64,000 bases of DNA from Nectonema munidae. Taxonomy: Eukaryota; Nematomorpha; Nectonematoida; Nectonematidae. The stretch lies in assembly GCA_030549495.1 (NCBI GenBank), contig JAUIRK010000046.1, forward strand, positions 1-64,000, given 5' to 3'. The position numbers were made by a program, and so were the translations under genes. Below the pieces are notes generated by a model. The model did not search any database and was not told the DNA's origin. It saw nothing but the letters and a program-made list of their open reading frames with translations. Positions within the stretch are counted from its first letter, which is position 1. Every line of letters starts with the position of its first letter. Of this stretch, positions 59,601 through 64,000 are shown piece after piece.

Positions 59601-62600
59601 TTAATCCGTTGGATATTTTCATTCTTTGGCAAGCTATGATGAGTTCCTTCTGATAATACCTCCAAGCACCTTCTTCCTTTTTTCACACTTAAGTGTACTC
59701 ATGTATATATGTATATCTACATAGTTATGGTATTACATATTAAATGTGAATTTTTTTGTTGTTTATATAAACAAAGTAATATGAAAATGTTTCTTTTTTG
59801 GAGTTTTTTTTCATCCATTATGTGCATTATTTTTTTCACCTCTTATGCTCTGAATTTCTCATTTATATGGATTTTTTCTCCCTTTTTTGTACGTTTTCAT
59901 TGTTACTGAGTTTATTTTCAATATTGTATCCCTTATTTGTACAGATCGGTCTGACAATAACCCAGTTGGTTGGATCCACCATGTTTTGTGGCGTTATGTT
60001 ATATTTTTTACATATATAAATAAATAAGTTGAAAATATAAAAAATCCTGACTAAAAATATCCTTCGAATTTAAAAAATATTTTTAATACAATATCGTCCA
60101 TGTTTTTCATTTCTGTACTTCATTTTTGGCCAATACAGTGAAGGTAAAAACCTGTTTTTTCCAAAAAACCCATTTGACAAGTTTTTCTCACAATCGTTAT
60201 TTATTGTTTATATAGTGCAAATATTTGCGTATGAGAAAATTAACCGTTTATCGACCACAGACGACATATGTCGACTTTACAAAAATATGAATCGTCTGCT
60301 ATTATAAATGCTTTTTAATACAAATCTTCTGCTTTACATTGGATATCGTCTGATATTATTCTTGTCGATAACGGGTTAAGGGACCTGAAGGCACATCGAA
60401 ATGAGAACTCGTGATCATTAGAAAAATGAAATACTAACTCGTTTAATAAAATGTGTAATACATCTGGCTTTTATATTGTTAATATAGTAGTTCTTTGAGG
60501 AAATATATAGTTTTAAAAACAGGTATCTAACTTGTCTACACGGAAGATATACATTTTCTAATAAACTAGGAGATGGTGTAGTAAACTAGTATTGAGATTT
60601 TCAAAAACCATCTCGTTCGTGAAGAAGAAGCTCCTTCCTTGTGAACCAAAAATCTTTAAACCTTTATCTTATTAGTTAATATTTCAATCAATTCACTAAA
60701 AAAGTCATCTGAAAATTATCAAACAGTTAGTTACCAATAACTATGCCAGAAGTAATATATAAAGTTATAGTTATTCTCAAAAAAAATATAATATGAATCG
60801 AATTTGACTAATTTTTTCCTGCAGTGTGGAAGAAAGACTTTTAGAATTTAGATGATAAAGGTAGAAAACTTTTTGTAATTGAAAAAAGAGGATTTTGAAT
60901 GATTGCATGATGAACACGAATTTTTAAAAAGGATTGGTTAGCAAACATACAGAGTGATATCTGTTCATGTCACCTATACTACAACACATGATATTGATAA
61001 AAAAAAATAAGCCAAGATCAACAGAGATGCTCTTCAAAACAAAAGCTCTGAAATCGCTTATATTCTGAGATTAATAAATCTCTTAAAAAGGTTTTATCCG
61101 AAAAAAATTGCACAAAATGAATTCCTGATGAAAGTAGAGGTATCAAGGTAGTCGCAGTTTAATGAAAAGCAAAATGAGATACAATATAGAATATAGGAAA
61201 AATGAAATACAGACTACAAGCTCATAGCGAATTTATTAGTAAACGAAGAAAAGGATGAACTAAGGAAGAAGAATCAAGACAAGGAGGCCCAAAAGGATTA
61301 GGGTTAGTTTGAGTAGCATCTAGTAGTATTTTTTACCATGTTATTTTATAATTTTATTGCTGAATCAATTATATTGATCATTTAACCCTTCTACAGCCAT
61401 TGGTAGATAAGTATACTACTGTTGTTTCTGTACATAATATGACAACTTAACACATTTAAGACCAAGCAAAGCAGACGACTTTAGTAATTCCTATTTAATT
61501 CCATTTAAAGTAGGAATTCGTCTGCATTCCCTTTGGGAACATTGATCGTAAATGGGTTAATTAATCAATATGATGAAATATTTTCAGAATTAAAGTTAAG
61601 TTAGCTGTGAAAGCTAATTTAATGATAGGTGAAATATTTTGGGTAAATTTATCACCAAAAGTTGGTTTATAAAATAAATTTGGACAATATTAATTCAAAA
61701 AAATATGCAATTATAATATATATTTTGAAGTTTATATATTTGGCATTGATTAATAGATTTGATTGATTTTTTAACATGCTTGATTTATTTTCATGAAAAG
61801 TAAATGACACCGGGTTCATGCGAAAATTGTGTAAAAATATATTTAATATTTTAGGAAAAAAGAGGGGGAGAGAAACATTGTGCTCTCAAAAAATGGCGCT
61901 TACTTTTTCTTATCTTAGAGATTACATTTAGGCAATGAAAAAATAAGAAGTTTATGTAATGTAAATAAAATCAATAAAGTAATAGAGAGGCAAAGATTAA
62001 GGTGGTTTGGGCATGTAAACAGAAGACCAACTGAAGAGTTAATTAATATAGCGTACAAACAGCAAACTATGGGTAAATCTAAGGGTAGACCAAAATTAGC
62101 ATGGAAAGAAGTAGTTCTAAGGACATGAAAAAAAGAAATTAACAAATAGGGGATGAACAAAATAGGGAATTTTGGAAATGTAAAATTATGTAGTCTTTTT
62201 CTATTTCTATATTATTTGTGTAACTATAAATAGCTTTGAACTAAGAGCTTTAGCCGTGGTATGAATCTATTTTTACATCTCACCATTTGAGATTTCCATG
62301 AATTCTCTTTATTTTCCTTTTTGTAATGGTTAGATAGAGCAGCTCTTCCCTGCGATAAATTTGGGGCGTGAGTAATTGATAATGATAACTAGGCATGAGT
62401 AAGGTTGTCAAGATACCTCGCTTCTATGCCACAAGGTCTTGGGTTCGAATCGAGCATCCACCTTCCTTGCTCATAATTCGATACAAGCAGGCAGTAGTTC
62501 CTTCTTGATGAAAACATCTGGCGTTACCTACACCTTTATCTTAGTGTACACCTGTTCACGCCTCTCGTTATTCTATCGCAGGCATTCATTCATTTTAAGA

Positions 62601-63018
62601 ATCAAAAACTTTTAGTTACAAAAATCGAGATTGTGAAAGAAATCTATAACTTATTGACAATATGCAGAATGTGTATCTGAAGAATGTAAGCCAACAATGA
62701 GCATTGACCCGAAAATAAACTGAACCGAGTTCAGAGATGAGAACGAGCATCAAGAGATGACTATCAACATTTTTGTCTCTACTCAACCCATGAAGTAAAA
62801 GCCATATAGAATGCAACTATTGCTTCATGAAAAAAGCCAAAGCAATATAAAAGTGAAAAGATGAGCTTTAAAAATGTTTGTACTTTCAATCGTTTATATT
62901 ATTTGTATAAAAAGTTTATTTTTCAGGTTTGTTGTATCACATTGACGAAAACGTGGAACTCGTTGAAGCTATTTCAAACGCAACACTTTCAATCACTAAT
63001 GCAACACAACATCCTTAA
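32329..63018 (+). CDS. SLC28A-like: Concentrative nucleoside transporter (SLC28/CNT), about 12 coding exons
   Basis: This spliced gene encodes about 580 residues. Family members are plasma-membrane carriers that import nucleosides with Na+ or H+. Order: a polar cytoplasmic N-terminus (exons 1-2); TM helices with INVRRSMEAI (exon 3) and LVGILIFLGLTWLASNKK (exon 4); FGSEFLFGPAYKNHIVAMQ (exon 5); MPIIIFLSSTSSILFYFGVI and STVGNIIMGP (exon 6); PETLLFLKPYL (exon 7); LIAASVISTSACIVISKL (exon 8); ALFNGASSAVTIVANVCA (exon 9); WKDCKEIGYLIGTKIFLNDF (exon 10); SGFSNFGTMGVLLGC (exon 11); and a short extracellular-type tail with two NAT sequons (exon 12). All exons are open and nearly all phases agree, so it looks like a working host gene. 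Substrate-site motifs are unusual (see findings). Exon boundaries are listed separately. Confidence 0.93.
32454..32568 (+). CDS. SLC28A-like: CNT exon 2
   Basis: Reads MDNSFNANHYLETKDSSPNT to KLPKFSRFS. The donor GTAAGAAA at 32569 leaves one base over, which the next exon completes. This is the cytoplasmic segment just before the first membrane helix. Confidence 0.7.
33821..34013 (+). CDS. SLC28A-like: CNT exon 3 (TM helices 1-2); 3' end uncertain
   Basis: The acceptor TTTGCGCAG precedes it. Reads SMLSTPIFLAFLLLFVSYAA, KINVRRSMEAI and ITAIAILVYVNSL, matching the 'YLAYxxxACxxxFQRALxLFxxT' region of CNTs. The donor is unsettled: ending at 34013 gives the phase needed by exon 4 but the splice site (GTCTAA) is poor; ending at 33972 or 33945 has a better site but would need an extra small exon before 38944. 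Confidence 0.75.
34014..36760. other. CNT intron 3, first part; nothing recognised
   Basis: AT-rich intron sequence. The open frame at 35865-36233 has no family motif. A small unseen CNT exon could lie between here and 38943. Confidence 0.4.
36761..37560 (-). pseudogene. hAT transposase remnant (ZBED5/FAM200-like) in CNT intron 3
   Basis: The minus strand reads VDFFEAIYILNLKLQG (about 37420), then ASLHTTIGSATLVEKIKLWK and SSFFHLNEF, then FEEFGVKY (about 37000), and finally LSTYPCEVDFSRLVVLKTK, RNRLDVESDLRCSLSSLRP and QQHPSHYC. These match the C-terminal half of ZBED5/FAM200-type hAT proteins ('FxSTYLCEQGFSxM ... KNRLNVExDLRxxLSxxxPxI'). Frames change several times, so it is inactive. It is inserted antisense to the CNT gene. 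Confidence 0.75.
37561..38943. other. CNT intron 3, last part; GAGTCGGAGTC-type repeat debris
   Basis: Near 38118-38225 the text GGAGTCGGAGTCAG, then GGAGTCGAAATCG, ending GCAACCCTAC, belongs to a GAGTCGGAGTC-type degenerate repeat that also occurs near 41160-41280. The remainder is poly-T/A-rich. Confidence 0.45.
38944..39085 (+). CDS. SLC28A-like: CNT exon 4 (TM helices 3-4)
   Basis: The acceptor is TTTAG at 38943. Reads TISFIVISIFIGFVLYGRIK and LVGILIFLGLTWLASNKKR, two membrane helices as in the CNT core preceding the 'xWxxVxWGLxLQ' segment. The donor GTACAC at 39086 ends the exon in phase 0, which fits exon 5. Confidence 0.85.
39086..41614. other. CNT intron 4; repeats only
   Basis: Contains a run of about 16 G interrupted once near 39897-39914, and a GAGTCGTAGTCTCAGTCC / GAGTCGGAGTTGG degenerate repeat near 41205-41260, ending with GCAACCATGC. 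Open frames at 41038-41536 are read through this repeat and are not genes. Confidence 0.5.
41615..41806 (+). CDS. SLC28A-like: CNT exon 5
   Basis: The acceptor ATTTTAG is followed by IDWILIIRNFAFTLFLAMFI, LKFNVIIDIFGYISKKLVLY and FGSEFLFGPAYKNHIVAMQ. This matches the CNT segment 'WRxVxWGLxLQFxLGLxVxRT ... GxxFVFGxxYxxHxFAFK'. 192 bp, phase 0 at both ends; donor GTATAAG. Confidence 0.92.
41807..43398. other. CNT intron 5, first part; nothing recognised
   Basis: AT-rich intron. The open frame at 42104-42376 has no family motif. Confidence 0.45.
43399..46440 (-). mobile_element. LINE 3: decayed non-LTR retrotransposon, antisense in CNT intron 5
   Basis: On the minus strand an endonuclease starts near 46330 (FNIISLNVCSLKSKFDE, FCIQETWLRSDD). 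Then comes a connector with HFQTWINHIILQKIHDRDKL (45560), RT debris around 44500-45050 including a SKAFDSIAH-like block near 44690-44705, and a C-terminal region with LQWDSHIAQVSLRRNHVISI and SLFLPYLYYSVINWG, then AIRIVFNKKALTHTSSLSQS and a tail to 43755. The 3' end is a GAAGAAGAAG tail at 43399-43409. ORF1 was not seen, so it is probably 5' truncated. It has many frame changes and stops. Same group as LINEs 1 and 2 but older. Confidence 0.8.
46441..47082. other. CNT intron 5, no feature seen
   Basis: AT-rich. It may contain the last bases of LINE 3 ORF1 near 46490-46540, but this could not be supported. Confidence 0.35.
47083..47212. mobile_element. piggyBac-type MITE (copy 6)
   Basis: TTAACCCTTTGAGGACCAGAA to CCGGTCTTCAAAGGGTTAA, with TTAA at both ends. 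Inside are AATCGTCTGCTTTATTTTTC and AAAGCAGATGATTT in opposite orientation. 130 bp. Confidence 0.85.
47701..47830. mobile_element. piggyBac-type MITE (copy 7)
   Basis: TTACCTTGAAGAGCAGAATTT to CGTCCTCAAATGGTTATTAA. Inside are CATCTGCTTTCTTTTTCAAT and AAAGCAGAAGATTTTCA. Ends partly decayed. Confidence 0.65.
47898..48017. mobile_element. Decayed piggyBac-type MITE (copy 8)
   Basis: CTAACTCTTTGGGGATTCGAA, then TTCTTGCTTTCTTTCCCAAT, ending CTGCTCCTTAAAGACTTAA. The same interior pattern as copies 6-7, eroded. It lies just ahead of CNT exon 6. Confidence 0.5.
48054..48215 (+). CDS. SLC28A-like: CNT exon 6
   Basis: The acceptor TTTGTCTAG is followed by VMPIIIFLSSTSSILFYFGV, IQWCISGLSIIFKAFI and PEETLSTVGNIIMGP. 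It aligns with the CNT text 'VLPIVVFFSxxxSxLYYLGxMQW ... xESxxxxGNIFVG'. 162 bp, phase 0; donor GTAAGA. Confidence 0.93.
48351..48510 (-). mobile_element. SINE family A, copy 3
   Basis: The + strand shows TTTCCATTGAGAAGGCACAA, then TTGTATCGAACTATGAGG, and GGATCGAACCCAAGACCTTG, whose reverse complement is the B box of the family. The head ends near CCAACCTTACTCAC. Confidence 0.8.
48511..49228. other. CNT intron 6, no feature seen
   Basis: AT-rich; no recognisable repeat or protein. Confidence 0.4.
49229..49367. mobile_element. piggyBac-type MITE (copy 9), near twin of copy 2
   Basis: TTAACCCATTTACAGTCAATG to GGCCTTAAATGGGTTAA. It differs from 30749-30886 at only a handful of positions, so both inserted recently or are conserved copies. 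Confidence 0.88.
49367..49487. mobile_element. piggyBac-type MITE (copy 10), abutting copy 9
   Basis: ATAACCCGTTAACGACCAG to GGCGTTAACGGGTTAA. The inner parts carry ATCAGACGATATCTAATGTG and GTAAAGTCGACTC, shared with the element at 60240-60379. Confidence 0.75.
49930..51110 (+). pseudogene. pogo/Tigger (jerky-type) transposase remnant in CNT intron 6
   Basis: Pieces of a Tc1/mariner pogo-type transposase on the + strand: VMSGEMIREQAKKIHQDF (about 50027) like the CENP-B-type HTH region. The open frame 50233-50463 follows, reading GFKASKKRVTVLPSSKAAG, then HKCKLLVVGKCLHPSLFKG and NYPVIYLAN, as in 'KERITVLLCxNAxGTHKLKPLVIGKSxxPRxFK'. Then FEWFENYFV, and GNCSAHPKEDPLAKNN, matching the DNCxAHP block with the second catalytic Asp replaced by Gly (GNC), which alone would inactivate it. 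Frames change several times and stops interrupt. A SINE A copy sits just after it (51165). Confidence 0.82.
51165..51319 (-). mobile_element. SINE family A, copy 4
   Basis: The + strand shows GCGATGTTTTCATCGAGAAG, GCTTGTATCGAACTATTAGG and GGATCGAACCCAAGACCTTG (B box inverted), ending at CCAACCTTACTCAC. Confidence 0.82.
51320..51885. other. CNT intron 6, no gene; short inverted pair
   Basis: ATCACTAATTCGGAA (51581) and TTCCGAATTAGTGAT (51614) form a perfect 15-bp inverted repeat about 18 bp apart, with AAGACCGAATCCCAAGCA between. This is probably a very short palindromic element or hairpin. Confidence 0.5.
51887..52018. mobile_element. Decayed piggyBac-type MITE (copy 11)
   Basis: TAGACTTTTTAGGTCCAATCG, then ATGGTCTGCTTTAAATTT and GGTAGGCAGACAACTACG in opposite orientation, ending GGGCCTTGAAGGTTTGA. 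The ends no longer show TTAA. Confidence 0.55.
52080..52205 (+). CDS. SLC28A-like: CNT exon 7 (HP1 substrate-binding region)
   Basis: The acceptor TTACTTAAG is followed by PETLLFLKPYLEGLSKSQMH, then LTGCIGTMSATMIAVYAEMG. It aligns with 'TEAPLLxRPYLxxMTxSExHxxMTxGFATIxGxxLGxYxxxG'. With exon 6 it reads GPPE where nearly all relatives have GQTE. 126 bp, phase 0; donor GTATGT. Confidence 0.93.
52206..53516. other. CNT intron 7, first part; possible SINE B scrap
   Basis: Around 52985-53025 the text TTTGGATGCGATACCGACAA is shared with the end of the SINE B copy at 27990. Otherwise nothing recognisable. Confidence 0.35.
53724..54010. mobile_element. hAT MITE of the Charlie type
   Basis: Starts CAGCGTTTTTCAAACTGTGG and ends with the inverse GTTTGAAAAACGCTG. 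The GGGTCGCG words near both ends are usual in Charlie-type hAT MITEs. The flanks CCCTAGAC and GCCTAGAC form an imperfect 8-bp duplication. No coding. Confidence 0.8.
54323..54378 (-). mobile_element. Fragment of a second Charlie-type hAT MITE end
   Basis: The minus strand begins CAGTGGTTTCCAAAGTGGGC, then GGTAGCTCCC, a typical hAT terminal sequence. The opposite end was not found; it may be a solo end. Confidence 0.55.
54750..55035 (+). mobile_element. RTE-like LINE, 3' tail copy 1
   Basis: The + strand reads INKVIERQRLRWFGHVNRR, AEELINIVYKQQTMGKSKGR and KLACKEV, the C-terminal end of an ORF2 ('RLRWFGHVxRRPxExLxxxVYxxxxxGxRxRGRPxxxWxE'). Closely matches 61925-62200, differing at few sites. 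The upstream RT is absent (5' truncation). It lies sense in CNT intron 7. Confidence 0.75.
55140..55827 (+). pseudogene. hAT N-terminal remnant with BED-type region
   Basis: Starts with a hAT-like end, TAGTGCGGGAATGCTCAACC. Further on the + strand reads KRKYKVPWTAEFFIDEIFGK, a frame change, and then an open frame (55492-55713) with HFAHYDKLNGEYTQIEELRK. This resembles the GTF2IRD2/ZBED-type hAT N-terminus ('KRKxxxExRxFxxxWTxxYFFxExxGKxVCLxC ... KHxxYDxLxGxxRxxKxxxL'). The Cys pair of the finger is missing. It lies just before CNT exon 8. Confidence 0.5.
55828..55958 (+). CDS. SLC28A-like: CNT exon 8
   Basis: The acceptor TGTTTTAG is followed by ISGKYLIAASVISTSACIVI, then SKLICPEEKLNEKENERNIE. 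It matches CNT 'GVPxxHLLTASVMSAPAxLxxxKLxxPE'. The donor GTAAGT at 55959 leaves two bases over, completed by exon 9. Confidence 0.92.
56056..56224 (+). CDS. SLC28A-like: CNT exon 9, followed by a GC donor
   Basis: Reads KDESFLIALFNGASSAVTIV, ANVCAIFIVFIAFRAFIDTF and HPEVNLQ, matching 'NxxEAAxxGAxxAxxLVANIxANLIAFLAxLAFxNxxLSWxGxxxxxxxLxF'. The exon ends CAG followed by GCAAGT, a well-formed GC-AG donor (56225), not GT; the next exon resumes in the right phase. Confidence 0.92.
56612..56643. repeat. (GAT)n microsatellite
   Basis: About ten GAT units inside CNT intron 9. Confidence 0.9.
56826..57019 (+). CDS. SLC28A-like: CNT exon 10 (NDF motif); 3' end has two options
   Basis: The acceptor TACTTTAG is followed by VLLSYLFMPIAYIVGIDWKD, CKEIGYLIGTKIFLNDFMGF and SEFKKVLEDKKISVKEKL. 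The family signature here is (G/A)xKx3NEFVA(Y/M/F); this gene has GTKIFLNDFMGF. A donor GTAAAT at 57020 leaves two bases over and fits an acceptor at 57068; a donor GTAAAA after ISV-1 (about 56982) with an acceptor at 57063 also fits. Confidence 0.9.
57069..57244 (+). CDS. SLC28A-like: CNT exon 11
   Basis: Reads TEVLATFVLSGFSNFGTMGV, LLGCIEVLAPKIKSMVSRQL and CGNAACFVTACIT. It matches 'RxExIATYALCGFANxxSxGIxxGGLxxxxPxRxxD'. The start may instead be 57064 (see exon 10). The donor GTAAGA at 57245 leaves one base, completed by exon 12. Confidence 0.92.
57245..58549. other. CNT intron 11, first part; nothing recognised
   Basis: AT-rich; the open frame at 58318-58560 shows no family motif. Confidence 0.45.
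58550..59395 (-). pseudogene. RTE-like LINE reverse transcriptase fragment, antisense in CNT intron 11
   Basis: The minus strand reads EKAFDCICRIFIEWSLRRKG, then NAVIALYTSQDTCIKI and VGFHQRSILRSPFVF (59363-59166). An ADDIILIADHLEDKI core (A-D-D present) and LRINLSKSKWMKIG follow near 59110-59000. Lower down are NSIFCTSCS-like Cys residues and EHRIKLAWKKFKSLSSVLC, then YLYKSCIRPSLVYSSQRWAL near 58715-58580. This order fits the LINE type 'DLEKAFDxVxRxxIxWALRxxGVxExxVxxIxxLY'. Several frame changes. It ends before the RLRWFGHV region found separately at 54750 and 61925. Confidence 0.75.
59396..60239. other. CNT intron 11; possible alternative terminal exon
   Basis: TTTGTACAG at 59935-59944 is followed by an open stretch to a stop at about 60029 in the phase left by exon 11, and by AATAAATAA. 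It could be an alternative last exon, but the peptide (NRSDNNPVGWIHHVLW) does not look like a CNT tail. Otherwise nothing is recognised. Confidence 0.25.
60240..60379. mobile_element. piggyBac-type MITE (copy 12)
   Basis: TTAACCGTTTATCGACCACAG to CTTGTCGATAACGGGTTAA, with TTAA at both ends. Inside are GAATCGTCTGC and GATATCGTCTG. Related to copy 10. Confidence 0.8.
60380..61446. other. CNT intron 11; nothing recognised
   Basis: AT-rich. Some Lys/Glu-rich short frames near 60830-61300 look like decayed coding of an unknown repeat. Confidence 0.35.
61447..61560. mobile_element. piggyBac-type MITE (copy 13)
   Basis: TTAACACATTTAAGACCAAGC to ATCGTAAATGGGTTAA. Inside are AAAGCAGACGACTTTAG and AATTCGTCTGCATTCCC in opposite orientation. 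Confidence 0.8.
61925..62200 (+). mobile_element. RTE-like LINE, 3' tail copy 2
   Basis: Near copy of 54750-55035: INKVIERQRLRWFGHVNRR, EELINIAYKQQTMGKSKGR, KLAWKEV. The two copies share the same 5' truncation zone and the GGGAATTTTGGAAATGTAAA tail. Confidence 0.75.
62391..62560 (+). mobile_element. SINE family A, copy 5
   Basis: GCATGAGTAAGGTTGTCAAG as A-box region, GGTCTTGGGTTCGAATCGAG as B box, and the body with CGATACAAGCAGGCAGTAG, TTGATGAAAACA. Oriented with the CNT gene, about 370 bp ahead of its last exon. Confidence 0.82.
62927..63018 (+). CDS. SLC28A-like: CNT exon 12 (last coding exon)
   Basis: The acceptor TATTTTTCAG is followed by GT completing the codon left by exon 11, then LLYHIDENVELVEAISNATL, SITNATQHP and TAA (63016-63018). 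CNT tails after the final helix are extracellular and N-glycosylated; two NAT sequons fit. It is shorter than the vertebrate C-terminal tail. Confidence 0.85.
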
Positions 63019-63105
63019 TCAGTCATCCAAAGAAGGAACAGACCATTTTTCACTCCTTGTTCAAAAATTTCTTCCACTTTTTATTTGGCTTTGAATTGTT
63101 ACAAA

Positions 63106-63111
63106 AATAAA
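63106..63111 (+). promoter_or_regulatory. Likely polyadenylation signal of the CNT gene
   Basis: AATAAA 88 bp past the CNT stop codon. Confidence 0.55.
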
Positions 63112-64000
63112 TTGGTATTTTTTGTCAAAAGAAATTATAAACCAAAGAGAGACTTTACGAAACACACTGAAAAAAGACGAGTAGAATACTGTGCAATTTT
63201 CACAATCATACTTGACAGTATTTAAGAAGTTAAATGAAATTGCTCCACAAAAGTTTTTAGACTAAACAATTTTAAAAGGTAAATCGTTAGATATAACGCA
63301 CTCAACAAATGCTGATTGTAAACGAAGAGGCCATTTCAAATGTCAATGTTAATCCCCATTATATTAATTTAATTTATATCATTTTTGAACTATAAAAAAA
63401 ACTCTAATATTTTTATAAAGGGCCTTGAAGATAAATTAAAATGTATTTTAAGCATTTGATTTCGTTGGTTTAATAATAAATTCACCTAGTGACAAAGCAT
63501 TGCTTGCCTAAACAAAACCCTACTCTTTTTTTCATACAAATAAAGAACGGATTCAAAGAGAATCGTTACACTATTGTAGTTTTGGCATAGGCTATGGATT
63601 CAGCCAACAACATTTGTAATTTGACGAAACTTCCAAAAGCAACAGTTTACTGTTCTTAACACAATTACAAAAAGAAGGCAGGGTTAACAAAAAAGAAAAG
63701 AAGCTTCGCGGTGATTCTAAGTGCAATACAAGGTCCTTCGAGACTTCAAAAATGTACCCTAGAACAAAACTAACAAAAACTACTTTTTTATCTCAAAAAA
63801 CTATAATCAAATGTATTCGTTTCTACTGTGTCCAGCGCTATGAAAAAAACGTTGGCATGTCTAAATATATTAAACCACACCGACATCTCTCATTAATCAA
63901 GGATCAGAAAAAGTTCTAATGTTTGTTAAAGAGAAGCAGTTCACTAGGTAAAATGAGATGAATTCCAGAATTTCTAGCGTAAATTACATAGGATCCTTCT
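63112..64000. other. Downstream region; nothing recognised
   Basis: Weak coding-like fragments rich in Lys on the + strand near 63540-63760 show no family I know. Confidence 0.35.

Noticed and set aside
59945-60031. Alternative last exon of the CNT gene
   Set aside because: Phase and acceptor fit and an AATAAA follows, but the peptide is unlike CNT tails, whereas exon 12 matches in length, sequons and position.
61915-62160. Minus-strand open frames here and at 54698-54898
   Set aside because: The real coding similarity (RLRWFGHV...) is on the plus strand; the minus frames are shadows.
1-64000. CRISPR array, operon or bacterial contamination
   Set aside because: No regularly spaced repeats, ribosome-binding sites or gene-dense strands; introns, SINEs and LINEs occur throughout.

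Overview
The window is strongly AT-rich animal DNA. It has short consensus GT-AG introns, dispersed tRNA-derived SINEs, LINEs with a PHD-like finger in ORF1, and remnants of hAT, piggyBac and pogo/Tigger DNA transposons. An invertebrate, probably an arthropod (a crustacean would fit), is most likely; this rests on overall character, not on a marker gene. I see no bacterial-type operons, CRISPR, rRNA or intact tRNA genes.

The one clearly intact host gene fills the right half on the + strand (32329-63018). It is a concentrative nucleoside transporter (CNT, SLC28 family) in about 12 coding exons over roughly 31 kb. Splice phases match at nearly every junction; one intron uses a GC donor, and only the exon 3-4 junction and the exon 10-11 choice are unsettled. 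Its substrate-site motifs depart from the family: the usual G-Q-T-E is G-P-P-E, and the usual N-E-F is N-D-F. Its introns hold an antisense LINE (43.4-46.4 kb), a pogo/Tigger remnant (50-51 kb), hAT remnants and MITEs, RTE-like LINE pieces (54.7-62.2 kb), SINEs, and many of the 12 or so short piggyBac-type MITEs.

The left half (0-29 kb) is repeat-dominated. From left to right it holds: a hAT-type transposase remnant (1-930); a 1.3-kb element with ~123-bp terminal inverted repeats (2850-4157); a piggyBac transposase tail (5190-5578); a hAT MITE with a perfect 8-bp target duplication (5907-6192); SINEs; and a minus-strand pair of multicopy genes (10.1-17.9 kb), the second of which is an intron-bearing SAMD3-like gene split by a ~4.5-kb LINE. 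A second, better preserved LINE of the same architecture follows (18.9-23.6 kb).

Between that LINE and a hAT remnant lies the oddest object in the window. It is a ~2.07-kb segment (24171-26238) bounded by ~29-31 bp inverted repeats and almost filled by one gene, a divergent protein kinase with most catalytic residues but no transposase. It could be a kinase-carrying mobile element, or a kinase gene caught between two repeat copies.

The short MITEs (TTAA ends, TIRs beginning CCC or similar) share an internal CGTCTGC box although their TIRs differ. They cluster at 30.6-31.5 kb and 47.1-49.5 kb, while a piggyBac transposase remnant sits at 5.2 kb.
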